A stretch of DNA of 64,000 nt from contig NZ_CP108046.1 of NCBI RefSeq assembly GCF_041435115.1, positions 9,238,001 through 9,302,000 of the forward strand. Direction: 5' to 3'. Shown one piece after another: positions 1 to 9,662 of the stretch (position 1 is its first letter; each line of letters begins with the position of its first letter). The notes beneath the pieces are model-generated. The model was not told where the DNA came from and made no database searches. It saw only the letters and a list, made by a program, of their open reading frames with translations. The stretch is from Streptomyces sp. NBC_00289 (GTDB lineage Bacteria; Actinomycetota; Actinomycetes; Streptomycetales; Streptomycetaceae). Position numbers and translations under genes: made by a program.

Positions 1-2978
1 GCGACCTCGACCCCGGCCGGATCGACAGCCGCCGCTTCGAGACGCTGCTCCGGGAAGCGGAGCGACTCGCCCGGCAGGGGCGCGCGGCCGACGCCGCGGA
101 AGTCCTCTCTGACGCGCTCGACCTGTGGCGAGGGCCCGACGCGCTGGAGGGCATGGAGCAGTCGTTCGCGCGGATCGAGGCCGCGCGCCTCGGGGAGTTA
201 CGGCTCGTGGCCCACGAGGAGCGCTTCGGCCTCGGGCTCGTACTCGGGCGCGACGAGCGCGTGATCGCACCCCTGCTCGCCCATGTCGCGGCACATCCGC
301 TGCGCGAGCGGCCCCGCGGACAGCTGATGACCGCGCTGTTCCGGACGGGCCGGGTACCGGACGCCCTGCGGGTCTACCGGCAGGGGCGCGACAGCCTCCG
401 CGAGGAACTGGGGATCGAACCGGGCGCCGAACTGCGCGCACTGCACCGCGCGGTACTCAACCACGACGACACCCTCCTGGGAGGAGGACGACTGCCTGCC
501 GGGCCGGGACAGGTACCCGCGCGGCCCCGCGCGGCGCTCGTCGACCCGGCGGGAGGGGCGGCCGATCCGCCCCTCGCGCCCTCGCCGGGTGACGCCGACG
601 ACCGCCCCGACAGCGGCGGCGACCGGGACAGGCCGAGCGCGCCCACGGGTGCCGCTCTCGTCGAGGCAGCGCCCCTCACACCGTCCCATCTGCCCCCCGA
701 CGTGGCCGACTTCGTCGGACGCGACGAGGAGGCCGACTGGGCCGCGGACTTGCTGCGCCGGGTTCAGGAACCCGGCAGGACGGCGCCGCCGATCGCGGTG
801 ATCTCCGGCCGTTCGGGCGTCGGGAAGACGGCGCTCGCCGTCCACGTGGGCCATCGCACGGCCACCCTGTTCCCCGACGGCCGGCTCTTCCTCGACCTTC
901 GCGCCTCGGACTCCGCTCCCGTGCAGGCCTCCGACGCGCTGGCCAGACTGCTGCGTGCGCTGGGAGTCGACCCCGAGCAGGCCTCCGGCGGACCGGAGGA
1001 CCTGGTCGGCCTCTACCGCACCCACGTGGCACCCCGGCGGATCCTGCTGATCCTCGACAACGCCGCGGACGAGAGCCACCTGCGTCCGCTGCTGCCGCCC
1101 GGCGCCGGCTGCGCCGTGCTGATCACCAGCCGCAGAAGGCTGGCGGGTCTGGAGGGTGCCCAGCACCTCGACCTCGCCGCCCCCGACGAGCGGGACGCCC
1201 TCGAACTGCTCACCACGGTGGCCGGGCCCGCGCGGACCGAGGCGGGCCGGCACGACCTCGCGGAGATCGTCGCGCTCTGCGGCCGTCTGCCGTTGGCGCT
1301 GCGCATCGCCGGTGCCCGGCTGGCCGCCCGACCCCACTGGCCTCCCGGCCGCCTGGCGGCACGGCTGCGTGACGAACGGCAGAGGGTGAACGAACTACGC
1401 GCCGGAGACCTGGAGTTACGGACCAGTCTCGAACTGGCCTACTCCGATCTACGGCCGAAGGAGCGGGCGGCGCTGCGCCGGCTCGCGCTGATGGACCTGC
1501 CCGACTTCGCCTCGTGGATCGCCTCGCCCCTGCTCGACATCGACACCGACGACGCCGAGGAGGCCGTGGAGAGGCTGGTGGACTGCCACTTCGTCGATGT
1601 GCTCGGGGTGGACGGGACCGGACGCACCCGCTACCGCATTCACGACCTGGTGCGTGAGCACGCCCGTGAGCGCTGCCTCGCGGAGGAGAGTCCCGCGGAA
1701 CGCACGAGCGCGGTGCTGCGGCTCGTGTCGTGCTGGCTGGGACTGGCCGACCAGGCGGCCGTTCGCGGCCCGGGCGGCGGCGCCGCCCGGCTCTTCCCGC
1801 CGCACCGGGCCCGTCACCTCCTCGACGACGCGACGGCGGAGGCGCTCCTGGCCCAGCCCGCCGCCTGGTTCGCAGCCGAACAGGCCTGTCTGGTCGCCGC
1901 GGTCACCCACTGCGCCGACCAGGGGATGACACGGGCGGCACGCGACCTCGCAGGCGCCCTGATCGCGAGTTCGGCGGTGCTGTACAACCAGTTCGACGCC
2001 TGGTCGCACTCCCACACCGTCGCGCTCGAAGCGGTACGTCGCACCGGGGACCGTGCCGGTGAGGCCTGGCTGCTCCTGGGACTCGGGCAACTCCGGTACG
2101 AACAGGACCGCTTCGAGGAGGGGTATCTGTTCTTCGCCCAGGCCCTGGGCCTGTTCGACGAGGCGCTGGACCCGCTCGACGACACGGCTCGCGACGCGGG
2201 ACCCGAGCGCACGGTGCGGGCGGACGCGACGCGGGGGAGGGCCGCGGCGCTCGCCGGCATGGGGACGGCACGGCGCGAACAGGCCCGGTTCGCCGAGGCG
2301 TTGGGCCTGCTGCAGGCTGCCCTCCCGGCCTACGAGGAGGTGGGTGACGTGCCCGGCGCGGCCGGGGTCCTGTCCGGCATCGGCTACGTGCACCGCGAAC
2401 AGGGGCGTCCGGCCCAGGCGTGGGCGGCGCTGGAACGCTGCCTCGGCCTGTACCGTTCGGCGGCCGACCGGCGCGGGGAGGCGCTGGCGCTGCGCTCCCT
2501 GGCACTGTGCCATCGCGCCGCGGGTGAACTCGACGCGGCGGAACGGCTGCTCCAGCAGGCGATGCGGATCTTCGACGACCTCGGTGACAGATTCGGCCGG
2601 ATGTACACGGGGCAGGCGCTCGCGAAGGTGCGGCTGCGGCAGGGGCGCCTGACGGAGGCACAGCGGCTCGACGACTGCCTTGAGGTGACGCTCGAACGCC
2701 AGGACAGGTTCGGTCACGCGCTGGTGCTGCGCACCATCGGCGAGTGGCATCTCGCGGCCGGCGACGCACGGGGCGCACAGGCTCCGCTCCGCCTCGCACT
2801 CGAGACGTGGGAGACACTCCGGTTGCCGCTGTGGCAGGCCCGAACCGTCTGGGACCTGGCCGAGGCGAACGGGCTGACCGGCGACGAACAGGCGGCGCGC
2901 GAGGGACGCGCGAAGGCGCTGGAGATGTTCCGGGCGCTGGACAGCCGAGAGGCGACGGAACGCGGCCGGCCGGGGTGA
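1..2978 (+). CDS. AfsR/SARP-type regulator with BTAD, NB-ARC and TPR (5' end outside window)
   Basis: The open frame is already running at base 3 with no start codon, so the N-terminal DNA-binding domain lies off the left edge; 991 residues are visible. The first ~150 form the end of a bacterial transcriptional activator (BTAD) domain, ending in a typical REELGIEPGAELRALHRAVL segment. A Pro/Asp-rich linker follows, then an NB-ARC ATPase whose Walker A (GRSGVGKT, about bases 805-830) and downstream ILLILDNAA Walker B are intact. The C-terminal third is helical TPR repeats. Known AfsR-like proteins are cytosolic ATP-dependent activators of secondary metabolism or morphology genes. The target here is unknown; the next gene encodes a D-Ala-D-Ala dipeptidase and starts after a set of phased repeats, so local control is possible but not shown. 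Confidence 0.9.
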   Translation, partial: DLDPGRIDSRRFETLLREAERLARQGRAADAAEVLSDALDLWRGPDALEGMEQSFARIEAARLGELRLVAHEERFGLGLVLGRDERVIAPLLAHVAAHPLRERPRGQLMTALFRTGRVPDALRVYRQGRDSLREELGIEPGAELRALHRAVLNHDDTLLGGGRLPAGPGQVPARPRAALVDPAGGAADPPLAPSPGDADDRPDSGGDRDRPSAPTGAALVEAAPLTPSHLPPDVADFVGRDEEADWAADLLRRVQEPGRTAPPIAVISGRSGVGKTALAVHVGHRTATLFPDGRLFLDLRASDSAPVQASDALARLLRALGVDPEQASGGPEDLVGLYRTHVAPRRILLILDNAADESHLRPLLPPGAGCAVLITSRRRLAGLEGAQHLDLAAPDERDALELLTTVAGPARTEAGRHDLAEIVALCGRLPLALRIAGARLAARPHWPPGRLAARLRDERQRVNELRAGDLELRTSLELAYSDLRPKERAALRRLALMDLPDFASWIASPLLDIDTDDAEEAVERLVDCHFVDVLGVDGTGRTRYRIHDLVREHARERCLAEESPAERTSAVLRLVSCWLGLADQAAVRGPGGGAARLFPPHRARHLLDDATAEALLAQPAAWFAAEQACLVAAVTHCADQGMTRAARDLAGALIASSAVLYNQFDAWSHSHTVALEAVRRTGDRAGEAWLLLGLGQLRYEQDRFEEGYLFFAQALGLFDEALDPLDDTARDAGPERTVRADATRGRAAALAGMGTARREQARFAEALGLLQAALPAYEEVGDVPGAAGVLSGIGYVHREQGRPAQAWAALERCLGLYRSAADRRGEALALRSLALCHRAAGELDAAERLLQQAMRIFDDLGDRFGRMYTGQALAKVRLRQGRLTEAQRLDDCLEVTLERQDRFGHALVLRTIGEWHLAAGDARGAQAPLRLALETWETLRLPLWQARTVWDLAEANGLTGDEQAAREGRAKALEMFRALDSREATERGRPG

Positions 2979-3064
2979 CCCCGGTCGGGTGGTGGGGCGG
3001 GCCGGATCACCAACCCCGTTGGGCCGAACCTGAGTTGCTGCCGTCCACCGATGCCGGTCCCGCG

Positions 3065-3130
3065 CCCTGCACCGAGTCCTGCACCGCGCCCTGCACCGCG
3101 TCCTGCAGAGGATCTGCAGACCTTTTGCAG
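3065..3130. repeat. Phased 12-bp direct repeats with conserved CTGCA
   Basis: Six copies of a CTGCA/TTGCA core begin at 3067, 3079, 3091, 3103, 3114 and 3125, i.e. spaced 12, 12, 12, 11 and 11 bases, about one helical turn. The first three units are almost identical (CCTGCACCG). The array lies between an AfsR-like gene and the dipeptidase gene, ending about 23 bases before its likely GTG. Phased direct repeats are how SARP-type activators bind, but this core is not a known SARP heptamer. Translated, the array would give a Pro-Ala-Arg tail, so low-complexity coding sequence is the alternative. Confidence 0.5.
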
Positions 3131-3152
3131 ACCGCTCCGCCAGTCTCGTCAC

Positions 3153-3854
3153 GTGGAAGACATCATCCCGCTCTCCGATCCCCGTGTGGCCGGCGTCCCG
3201 CTCGCCGACTGCGGTGAGCCGCTGGTCGACCTGCGTGAACGGTCGGGCCTGCGGCTCGACTCCCGGCAGGCGGACCCTGACGGCCACTACTGCCATGTGC
3301 GGGCGGGTGTGCTGCGGAGACTGCTCGCGGCCCAGCGCATGCTGCCGAGCGGAACGCGGTTCCTCGTCGTGGAGGGCTACCGGCCGCCGGAACTGCAACG
3401 CCGTTACTTCGAGGAGTACGCCACCGCGCTGCGGGCCGGCCACCCCGGCCTGCCGCCCTCCGACATCAGGGAACTGGCCAGCGCCTACATCTCCCCACCG
3501 GAGGTCGCCCCGCACGTCAGCGGGGGAGCGGTCGACCTCACCCTGTGCCGCGACGACGGCACGGAACTGCCGCTGGGCACCGACGTCAACGCCACCCCCG
3601 AGGAGAGCGGGGGCGCCTGCCGAACCGCTGCTCCCCGGATCAGTGCCGAGGCCCGCGCCAACCGGCAGGTCATGGAACGCGTCCTCGAGGCGGTGGGCTT
3701 CGTCAACTACCCCACCGAGTGGTGGCACTGGTCGTACGGAGAACGGTACTGGGCCGTGCTGCGCCAGGCGCCCGCCGCCCGCTACGGCCCCGTGGCCCCA
3801 CCGGCGACCCGAGCACCCGCCGCCATCCCGCCGGCGAAGCACCAGCACCCCTGA
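3153..3854 (+). CDS. VanX-like D-alanyl-D-alanine dipeptidase (peptidase M15D)
   Basis: A 233-residue protein if started at the GTG at 3153; an ATG at 3051 would add 34 Pro/Arg-rich residues translated from the phased repeats and is less likely. It carries the VanX/DdpX zinc-peptidase signature: EGYRP with Arg77, then His121 and Asp128 seven apart, and EWWHW with Glu189 and His192, the same spacing as VanX Arg71/His116/Asp123/Glu181/His184. Such enzymes hydrolyse D-Ala-D-Ala, either in vancomycin resistance or in recycling the dipeptide from peptidoglycan. No VanH, VanA or VanRS neighbour is present, so recycling or nutrition is the safer reading. No signal peptide is visible. The Pro/Ala-rich tail after residue 205 is extra to the fold. 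No good ribosome site precedes 3153. Confidence 0.85.
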   Translation: MEDIIPLSDPRVAGVPLADCGEPLVDLRERSGLRLDSRQADPDGHYCHVRAGVLRRLLAAQRMLPSGTRFLVVEGYRPPELQRRYFEEYATALRAGHPGLPPSDIRELASAYISPPEVAPHVSGGAVDLTLCRDDGTELPLGTDVNATPEESGGACRTAAPRISAEARANRQVMERVLEAVGFVNYPTEWWHWSYGERYWAVLRQAPAARYGPVAPPATRAPAAIPPAKHQHP

Positions 3855-3917
3855 CGAAGCACATGCGACGAAGCACGACCGACGACGACACACCCCCCGC
3901 AGAGGAAGTACTCCGTG

Positions 3918-5090
3918 ATGACCGACAGAATGCCCCGGACCACCACCCGCCTGGCCGCGACCGCCCTCACCACGACGGCTCTGGCGGCGGCCCTCACCGG
4001 CTTCGTTCCCTCCACGGCCGAGGCCGCCACCTCCCGCGCGCCCGCCGCGGCCCAGGACACCGCCTGCGGTGTGCTCGCGCCGGGCGCCTCGGCCACCGCC
4101 CAGGCCGCGGTGAACGCCGCCTGCTCACAGATCGGCGTCTGGTACAGCTGGGGAGGCGGCCACGGTGCCACACCGGGGGCGTCGTACGGCTACTACGACG
4201 GCGTGGACCCCGACAGCCTGCACGACGGGGAACGCAAAGGCTTCGACTGTTCCGGGCTGGCCCGGTACGCGTACTACAGGGCGACCGGCAAGGACGTGCT
4301 GAACGGCACGGCCGACGACCAGTTCCACAGTTCCCAGGCGACCGCCCGCTTCTCGGCGGCTCAGGGAACGGCGCCGCTGCTTCCCGGTGACCTGATGTTC
4401 TGGGGCGAGGGCCACATCCACCATGTGGCGATGTACCTGGGCGCCGGACAGATGGTCGAGGCGTACGAGTCGGGCACGCGCATCCGGGTGGCCCCCGCCC
4501 GCACCGGCGGTGACTACGCGGGTGCGATCCGGGTCAACTCCAGCGGCACCGTGCCCCCGCCCCCGGCGAACGGCGGTACCACCTTCGAGACCTGGGGCAC
4601 CGGCGTGCGTACCCATGAGGCCCCGAGCGTCCGGGCGTCGACGGTGAGCACCTTCGCCGGCCCCACGCAGGTGTCCGTCCTGTGCCAGGAGCACGCGGAG
4701 ACCGTCACCGCGGAGGGCTACACCAACGACATCTGGTCCAAGCTGGTCGACGGCTCATGGCTGACCAACATCTACATCAAGGGCCCGGCCGAACTGCCCG
4801 GAGTGCCGGACTGCGCGGGCACCACTCCGGCGCCGCCCACGGGAGACAGTACGGCGTTCCAGACCTGGGGCACCGGCGTCCGCACCCACACGGAACCCAA
4901 CGTCAACGCGTCCGTGGTCGACTACTTCCCGCAGCCGACGACCGTCAACGTGGTCTGCCAGGCGCATGCGCAGGAGGTCACCGCGGAGGGCTACACCAAC
5001 GACGCCTGGGCCAAGCTCACCGACGGTTCGTGGCTGACGAACATCTACGTCAAGGGCGCCGCCTGGCTGCCCGGCGTCCCCACCTGCTGA
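3918..5090 (+). CDS. Secreted NlpC/P60 endopeptidase with two C-terminal SH3-like repeats
   Basis: A 390-residue exported peptidoglycan hydrolase. The ATG at 3918 sits 9 bases after GAGGAAG; a GTG just before it (3915) is in frame. A signal peptide with a hydrophobic Ala/Leu core ends near AEAATS (about residue 37). The NlpC/P60 domain occupies roughly residues 45-210, with the nucleophile in FDCSGLARYAYY (about Cys110) and the histidine in HIHHVAMYLG (about 168). After a short Pro linker come two near-identical ~78-residue modules, each opening with W-G-T-G-V-R-T-H and containing TAEGYTND and DGSWLTNIY, read as bacterial SH3-type wall-binding repeats. The family cleaves D-Glu-Dap bonds in stem peptides. 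It follows the dipeptidase on the same strand, a plausible wall-turnover pairing. Confidence 0.9.
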   Translation: MTDRMPRTTTRLAATALTTTALAAALTGFVPSTAEAATSRAPAAAQDTACGVLAPGASATAQAAVNAACSQIGVWYSWGGGHGATPGASYGYYDGVDPDSLHDGERKGFDCSGLARYAYYRATGKDVLNGTADDQFHSSQATARFSAAQGTAPLLPGDLMFWGEGHIHHVAMYLGAGQMVEAYESGTRIRVAPARTGGDYAGAIRVNSSGTVPPPPANGGTTFETWGTGVRTHEAPSVRASTVSTFAGPTQVSVLCQEHAETVTAEGYTNDIWSKLVDGSWLTNIYIKGPAELPGVPDCAGTTPAPPTGDSTAFQTWGTGVRTHTEPNVNASVVDYFPQPTTVNVVCQAHAQEVTAEGYTNDAWAKLTDGSWLTNIYVKGAAWLPGVPTC

Positions 5091-5361
5091 GCGCCGGGGA
5101 GGACGACGCCGGCCGACGGCGCGAGAGGAGGAGGGCACCCACGCCGGCGTCAGCCGGGCCTGACCGATCCGTTCACCGAGCGGGTGTTCCCGAGGTCTCC
5201 CAAGGTCCCCCGCGATGGACCGTGACAATGAGGACCGGCAGGCGTTAAGCGCACGTGAACACAGCCCTGCACACCGCGGCCCCGCCGATGTCGTCCGAAC
5301 GATGCAGCCCATGGTCCCGCCCGTGTCGGGACCGCTGCCCGGCTGCCGCAAGGAGCCGTCG

Positions 5362-6246
5362 GTGAACGGGCGGGGCGGCGAGCACCGGCTGGAGTTCGAG
5401 GGCTTCGCGTACCTGTGCCGGGTGGCGGAATCGGCCAGCGCGGTCACCGAGCCCCTGGTCGTGGTCGGCGGCATGATGCAGGACCGCAACTCCTGGAGCA
5501 ACTACGAGAAGTTGCTGCTCGACCACACCTCGCTGGTGACCGTGGAACTGCCCGGCTTCGGAGCGGCCGACGCACTGCCCGCCCGCTACGGGTACGACTT
5601 CCTCGCCGAAGCCCTGCGCCACCTGCTGGTCGAGCTGGAGATCGGAACGGCGAACCTGCTGGGCACGTGCTACGGCGGCGCGATCGCGTTGCGCTGTGCC
5701 CAGCGGTTTCCGCGGCACGTCTCGCGGCTGATGCTGGGGGCGATGACAGGACACCTTCCGCAGTCCTACCTTCACATGATCCCGCAATGGCGGAAGATGG
5801 TCGCCGAGGATCAGCGCGGTGAACTCGCCGACAGTCTCATGTCGACCTTCGTGGTGCCGCCCGATCGCGGCATCCGCCGGCACGCGGCCGTCTGGCGGAT
5901 GCTGAGCCACCAGTTCCGCACACAGAGCCAGCGGGACCTCGACAACGCGTGCGACCACAACGCCCGGATGATGCTGCACGACTGGTACCAGCCGGGAACT
6001 CTCGAGGTTCCGGTGGTGGTCTACACGGGCGAGCACGACCACCTCACCACGCCCGGCCTGGGGCGACAACTGGCCCGGGAACTGCGCGCACCCTTCGCGA
6101 CCTTCTTCGACGCCGACCACATGTTCACGCTGGAACAGGATGTCGCCCACGCGGACCTCATCGTGCGGTTCTGCACCGACCAGCCCCTGACGGACCTGCC
6201 CTATCTCAGCCCTCTGGAATACCCCGCGAACACGACCTCGGTATGA
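5362..6246 (+). CDS. Alpha/beta hydrolase with cysteine nucleophile
   Basis: A 294-residue cytosolic alpha/beta hydrolase. The GTG at 5362 is chosen because AAGGAG lies 6 bases upstream; earlier in-frame starts at 5215 and 5302 lack a ribosome site. The nucleophile elbow reads LLGTCYGGAIAL, with Cys103 where most relatives have Ser. The acid is in YTGEHDHLT (Asp226) and the base in FFDADHMF (His253), so a Cys-Asp-His triad is predicted. Cys nucleophiles are known in dienelactone hydrolase and in PHA synthases, but the surrounding sequence (a 'GMMQDRNSW' oxyanion region and a helical cap around residues 130-210) does not clearly match either. Substrate unknown. It is a single gene between the P60 gene and the toxin-antitoxin pair. 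Confidence 0.8.
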   Translation: MNGRGGEHRLEFEGFAYLCRVAESASAVTEPLVVVGGMMQDRNSWSNYEKLLLDHTSLVTVELPGFGAADALPARYGYDFLAEALRHLLVELEIGTANLLGTCYGGAIALRCAQRFPRHVSRLMLGAMTGHLPQSYLHMIPQWRKMVAEDQRGELADSLMSTFVVPPDRGIRRHAAVWRMLSHQFRTQSQRDLDNACDHNARMMLHDWYQPGTLEVPVVVYTGEHDHLTTPGLGRQLARELRAPFATFFDADHMFTLEQDVAHADLIVRFCTDQPLTDLPYLSPLEYPANTTSV

Positions 6247-6284
6247 GCCCCGGCCGTCGGGCGGGGAACGGCCCTCGCGCGGCT

Positions 6285-6303
6285 GGCACCTAGTAGGTAC
6301 CAT
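6285..6303 (+). promoter_or_regulatory. Palindromic operator over the -10 of the toxin-antitoxin operon
   Basis: Bases 6285-6301 form a 17-bp palindrome (GG-ACCTA-g-TAGGT-CC) with 7 of 8 pairs matching around 6293. It overlaps TACCAT (6298-6303), a -10-like hexamer 6 bases before the ATG at 6310, which points to a leaderless transcript. An antitoxin dimer bound here would block the promoter, the usual autoregulation of such operons. No clear -35 is visible. Confidence 0.65.
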
Positions 6304-6309
6304 CGGTGT

Positions 6310-6549
6310 ATGCCATCCCTGAACGTGTCGTTCACCGACGAGGAACTCCAAGGTGTGCGGGCCGCGGCCGCGGCCGAGGGCAAGAGCCTCAAGCAGTACC
6401 TGCACGACCTCGGCGTGCGCGAGATGCAGCGCAGGCAGTTCGTCGCCGGCGCTGCCGGATGGGCGGACCGGCTGCGTGCGGAGTTCGACGACGCCTTTCC
6501 GGACGAGGTGCCGCCCGCCCGGCGCGGCGGCGGATCCGCTGCCGCCTGA
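6310..6549 (+). CDS. Antitoxin, ribbon-helix-helix-like
   Basis: A 79-residue protein that begins with a short beta strand (SLNVSFTDEEL) followed by two helices ending near residue 45, the layout of ribbon-helix-helix (CopG/MetJ) antitoxins. The strand would read the operator at 6285-6301. The acidic, disordered C-terminal part (WADRLRAEFDDAFPDE...) is what such antitoxins use to wrap their toxin. Its stop codon overlaps the toxin start as TGATG, so the two are translationally coupled. The ATG lies 6 bases from a -10-like TACCAT with no ribosome site, consistent with a leaderless message. In Streptomyces this small protein is regularly paired with the downstream Fic-like toxin family. Confidence 0.75.
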   Translation: MPSLNVSFTDEELQGVRAAAAAEGKSLKQYLHDLGVREMQRRQFVAGAAGWADRLRAEFDDAFPDEVPPARRGGGSAAA

Positions 6550-6926
6550 TGCCCCTCTCCATCGACGTCTCGTGGCTGCTCGACGTCCAGGAAGTCGCGC
6601 TCGACCGTGAAGACCTCACCGTCTCGGACTACTCCGCGCTGGTGGCCGCCGTCGCCCGGCACCGGACCCGGCTCCCCACCCTGGCCGCCGCCGACCCGGA
6701 CGCGGCCTGGCGTGCGGCGGCGCTGATGCACACCATCGTGCGCCTGGAGCCCCTCCCGTACCGCAACAGCCTGTACGCCGCCTTCGTGGCGGCCCAGTAC
6801 ATGGACCAGTCCGGCGAAGGGGTCGATCCGCCGTACGGCGCCCTCTCCGATCTCGTCCGCAAGATCCGCGACAGCCGTGTCGGTGTCGAGCAGGTCGCCG
6901 ACCAGCTGCGCACCTGGAGGCTGTGA
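6549..6926 (+). CDS. Fic/Doc-like toxin component, degenerate Fic motif
   Basis: A 125-residue all-helical protein starting at ATG 6549 inside the antitoxin stop (TGATG). It resembles the short streptomycete proteins annotated as toxin components of Fic-family toxin-antitoxin systems: SIDVSWLLDVQE at the N-terminus, YSALVAAVARHR, then the core LMHTIVRLEPLPYRNSLYAAFVAAQYM and the tail VADQLRTWRL. Doc toxins phosphorylate EF-Tu and Fic enzymes AMPylate targets through HxFx(D/N)xN(K/G)R. Here His74-like and the Arg-Asn part of the loop remain, but the full motif is not recognisable, so catalysis by the classical Fic mechanism is doubtful. Either the family uses a changed active site or it acts without nucleotide transfer. 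Confidence 0.7.
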   Translation: MPLSIDVSWLLDVQEVALDREDLTVSDYSALVAAVARHRTRLPTLAAADPDAAWRAAALMHTIVRLEPLPYRNSLYAAFVAAQYMDQSGEGVDPPYGALSDLVRKIRDSRVGVEQVADQLRTWRL

Positions 6927-7087
6927 ACGAAGGTCGCCATCGGTGAACCCTGCTCCGTGCTCGAGACGCGGCCGGCGCGAGAGGGCAGCCCCTGAGCCTG
7001 GACCGGGAGGCGGGGACGGTCGTCGCGCCGTCGCGGTGCGGACGGCCCTCCCCGCCGGACCGGGGACCGGCTCCACTCACCGGGGCC

Positions 7088-9200
<2,113 letters not shown>

Positions 9201-9406
9201 CGTTCGTCTCCAAGCTGATTGGTTCGTCTGACCAGGAGGTTTGCTGAGAGCGGTGCTCGAGGAACTGTGCGGCGATGGCGTATCGGTTCGTCCGCACCGC
9301 CGGTGAGGCGGTGCCGCGCCCCTTTCCGCCACCGGTCCGGGTGTGGCAGCGTGACGGGTTCGAGTGCGTGAACAGGCCGAGTGGCCAGGGTGGGCACTAG
9401 TAAAGG

Positions 9407-9418
9407 GAAAGCGCTTTC
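9407..9418. promoter_or_regulatory. LacI-family operator upstream of the pectate lyase
   Basis: GAAAGCGCTTTC is a perfect 12-bp palindrome with the central CG of LacI/CcpA-type operators. On the minus strand it lies just before TACTAGT, a -10-like element, so it would fall in the promoter spacer of the pectate lyase gene and imply a leader of about 190-200 bases. No LacI-family gene is in this window, so the repressor is encoded elsewhere. Confidence 0.65.
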
Positions 9419-9522
9419 TCGGGACGCTAAAGGCTTGCTGTGAACGCGTCAATAGTCGTGTACGTGATTGCTGTTCACTGACTTGAACGTGATGGCGTCC
9501 GAGAAGCGCCCGAAAACGCATT

Positions 9523-9576
9523 GGAGCGGAAGCGTCCACGCAGCGGCCCGGAGCGGAAGCGTTCACGCAGCGGCCT
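9523..9576. repeat. 27-bp tandem repeat, two copies
   Basis: Two adjacent 27-base units starting GGAGCGGAAGCGT, at 9523-9549 and 9550-9576, differ at two positions. They lie between the stop of the ligase gene and the pectate lyase promoter (both minus strand). The wider interval 9201-9662 holds only this, the operator and leader sequence; I see no gene in it. Confidence 0.7.
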
Positions 9577-9662
9577 GGATACGGACCGGTCGCTTTGGTC
9601 GCTTTCAGGCCGTCGGAGAGCGCGACGCGTCAAGAGGCCGGCTTCACCCGCGGAGGGCTCGG

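Noticed and set aside
3051..3152. N-terminal extension of the dipeptidase from ATG 3051
   Set aside because: It would add a Pro/Arg repeat not found in VanX-like enzymes, without ribosome site or signal peptide.
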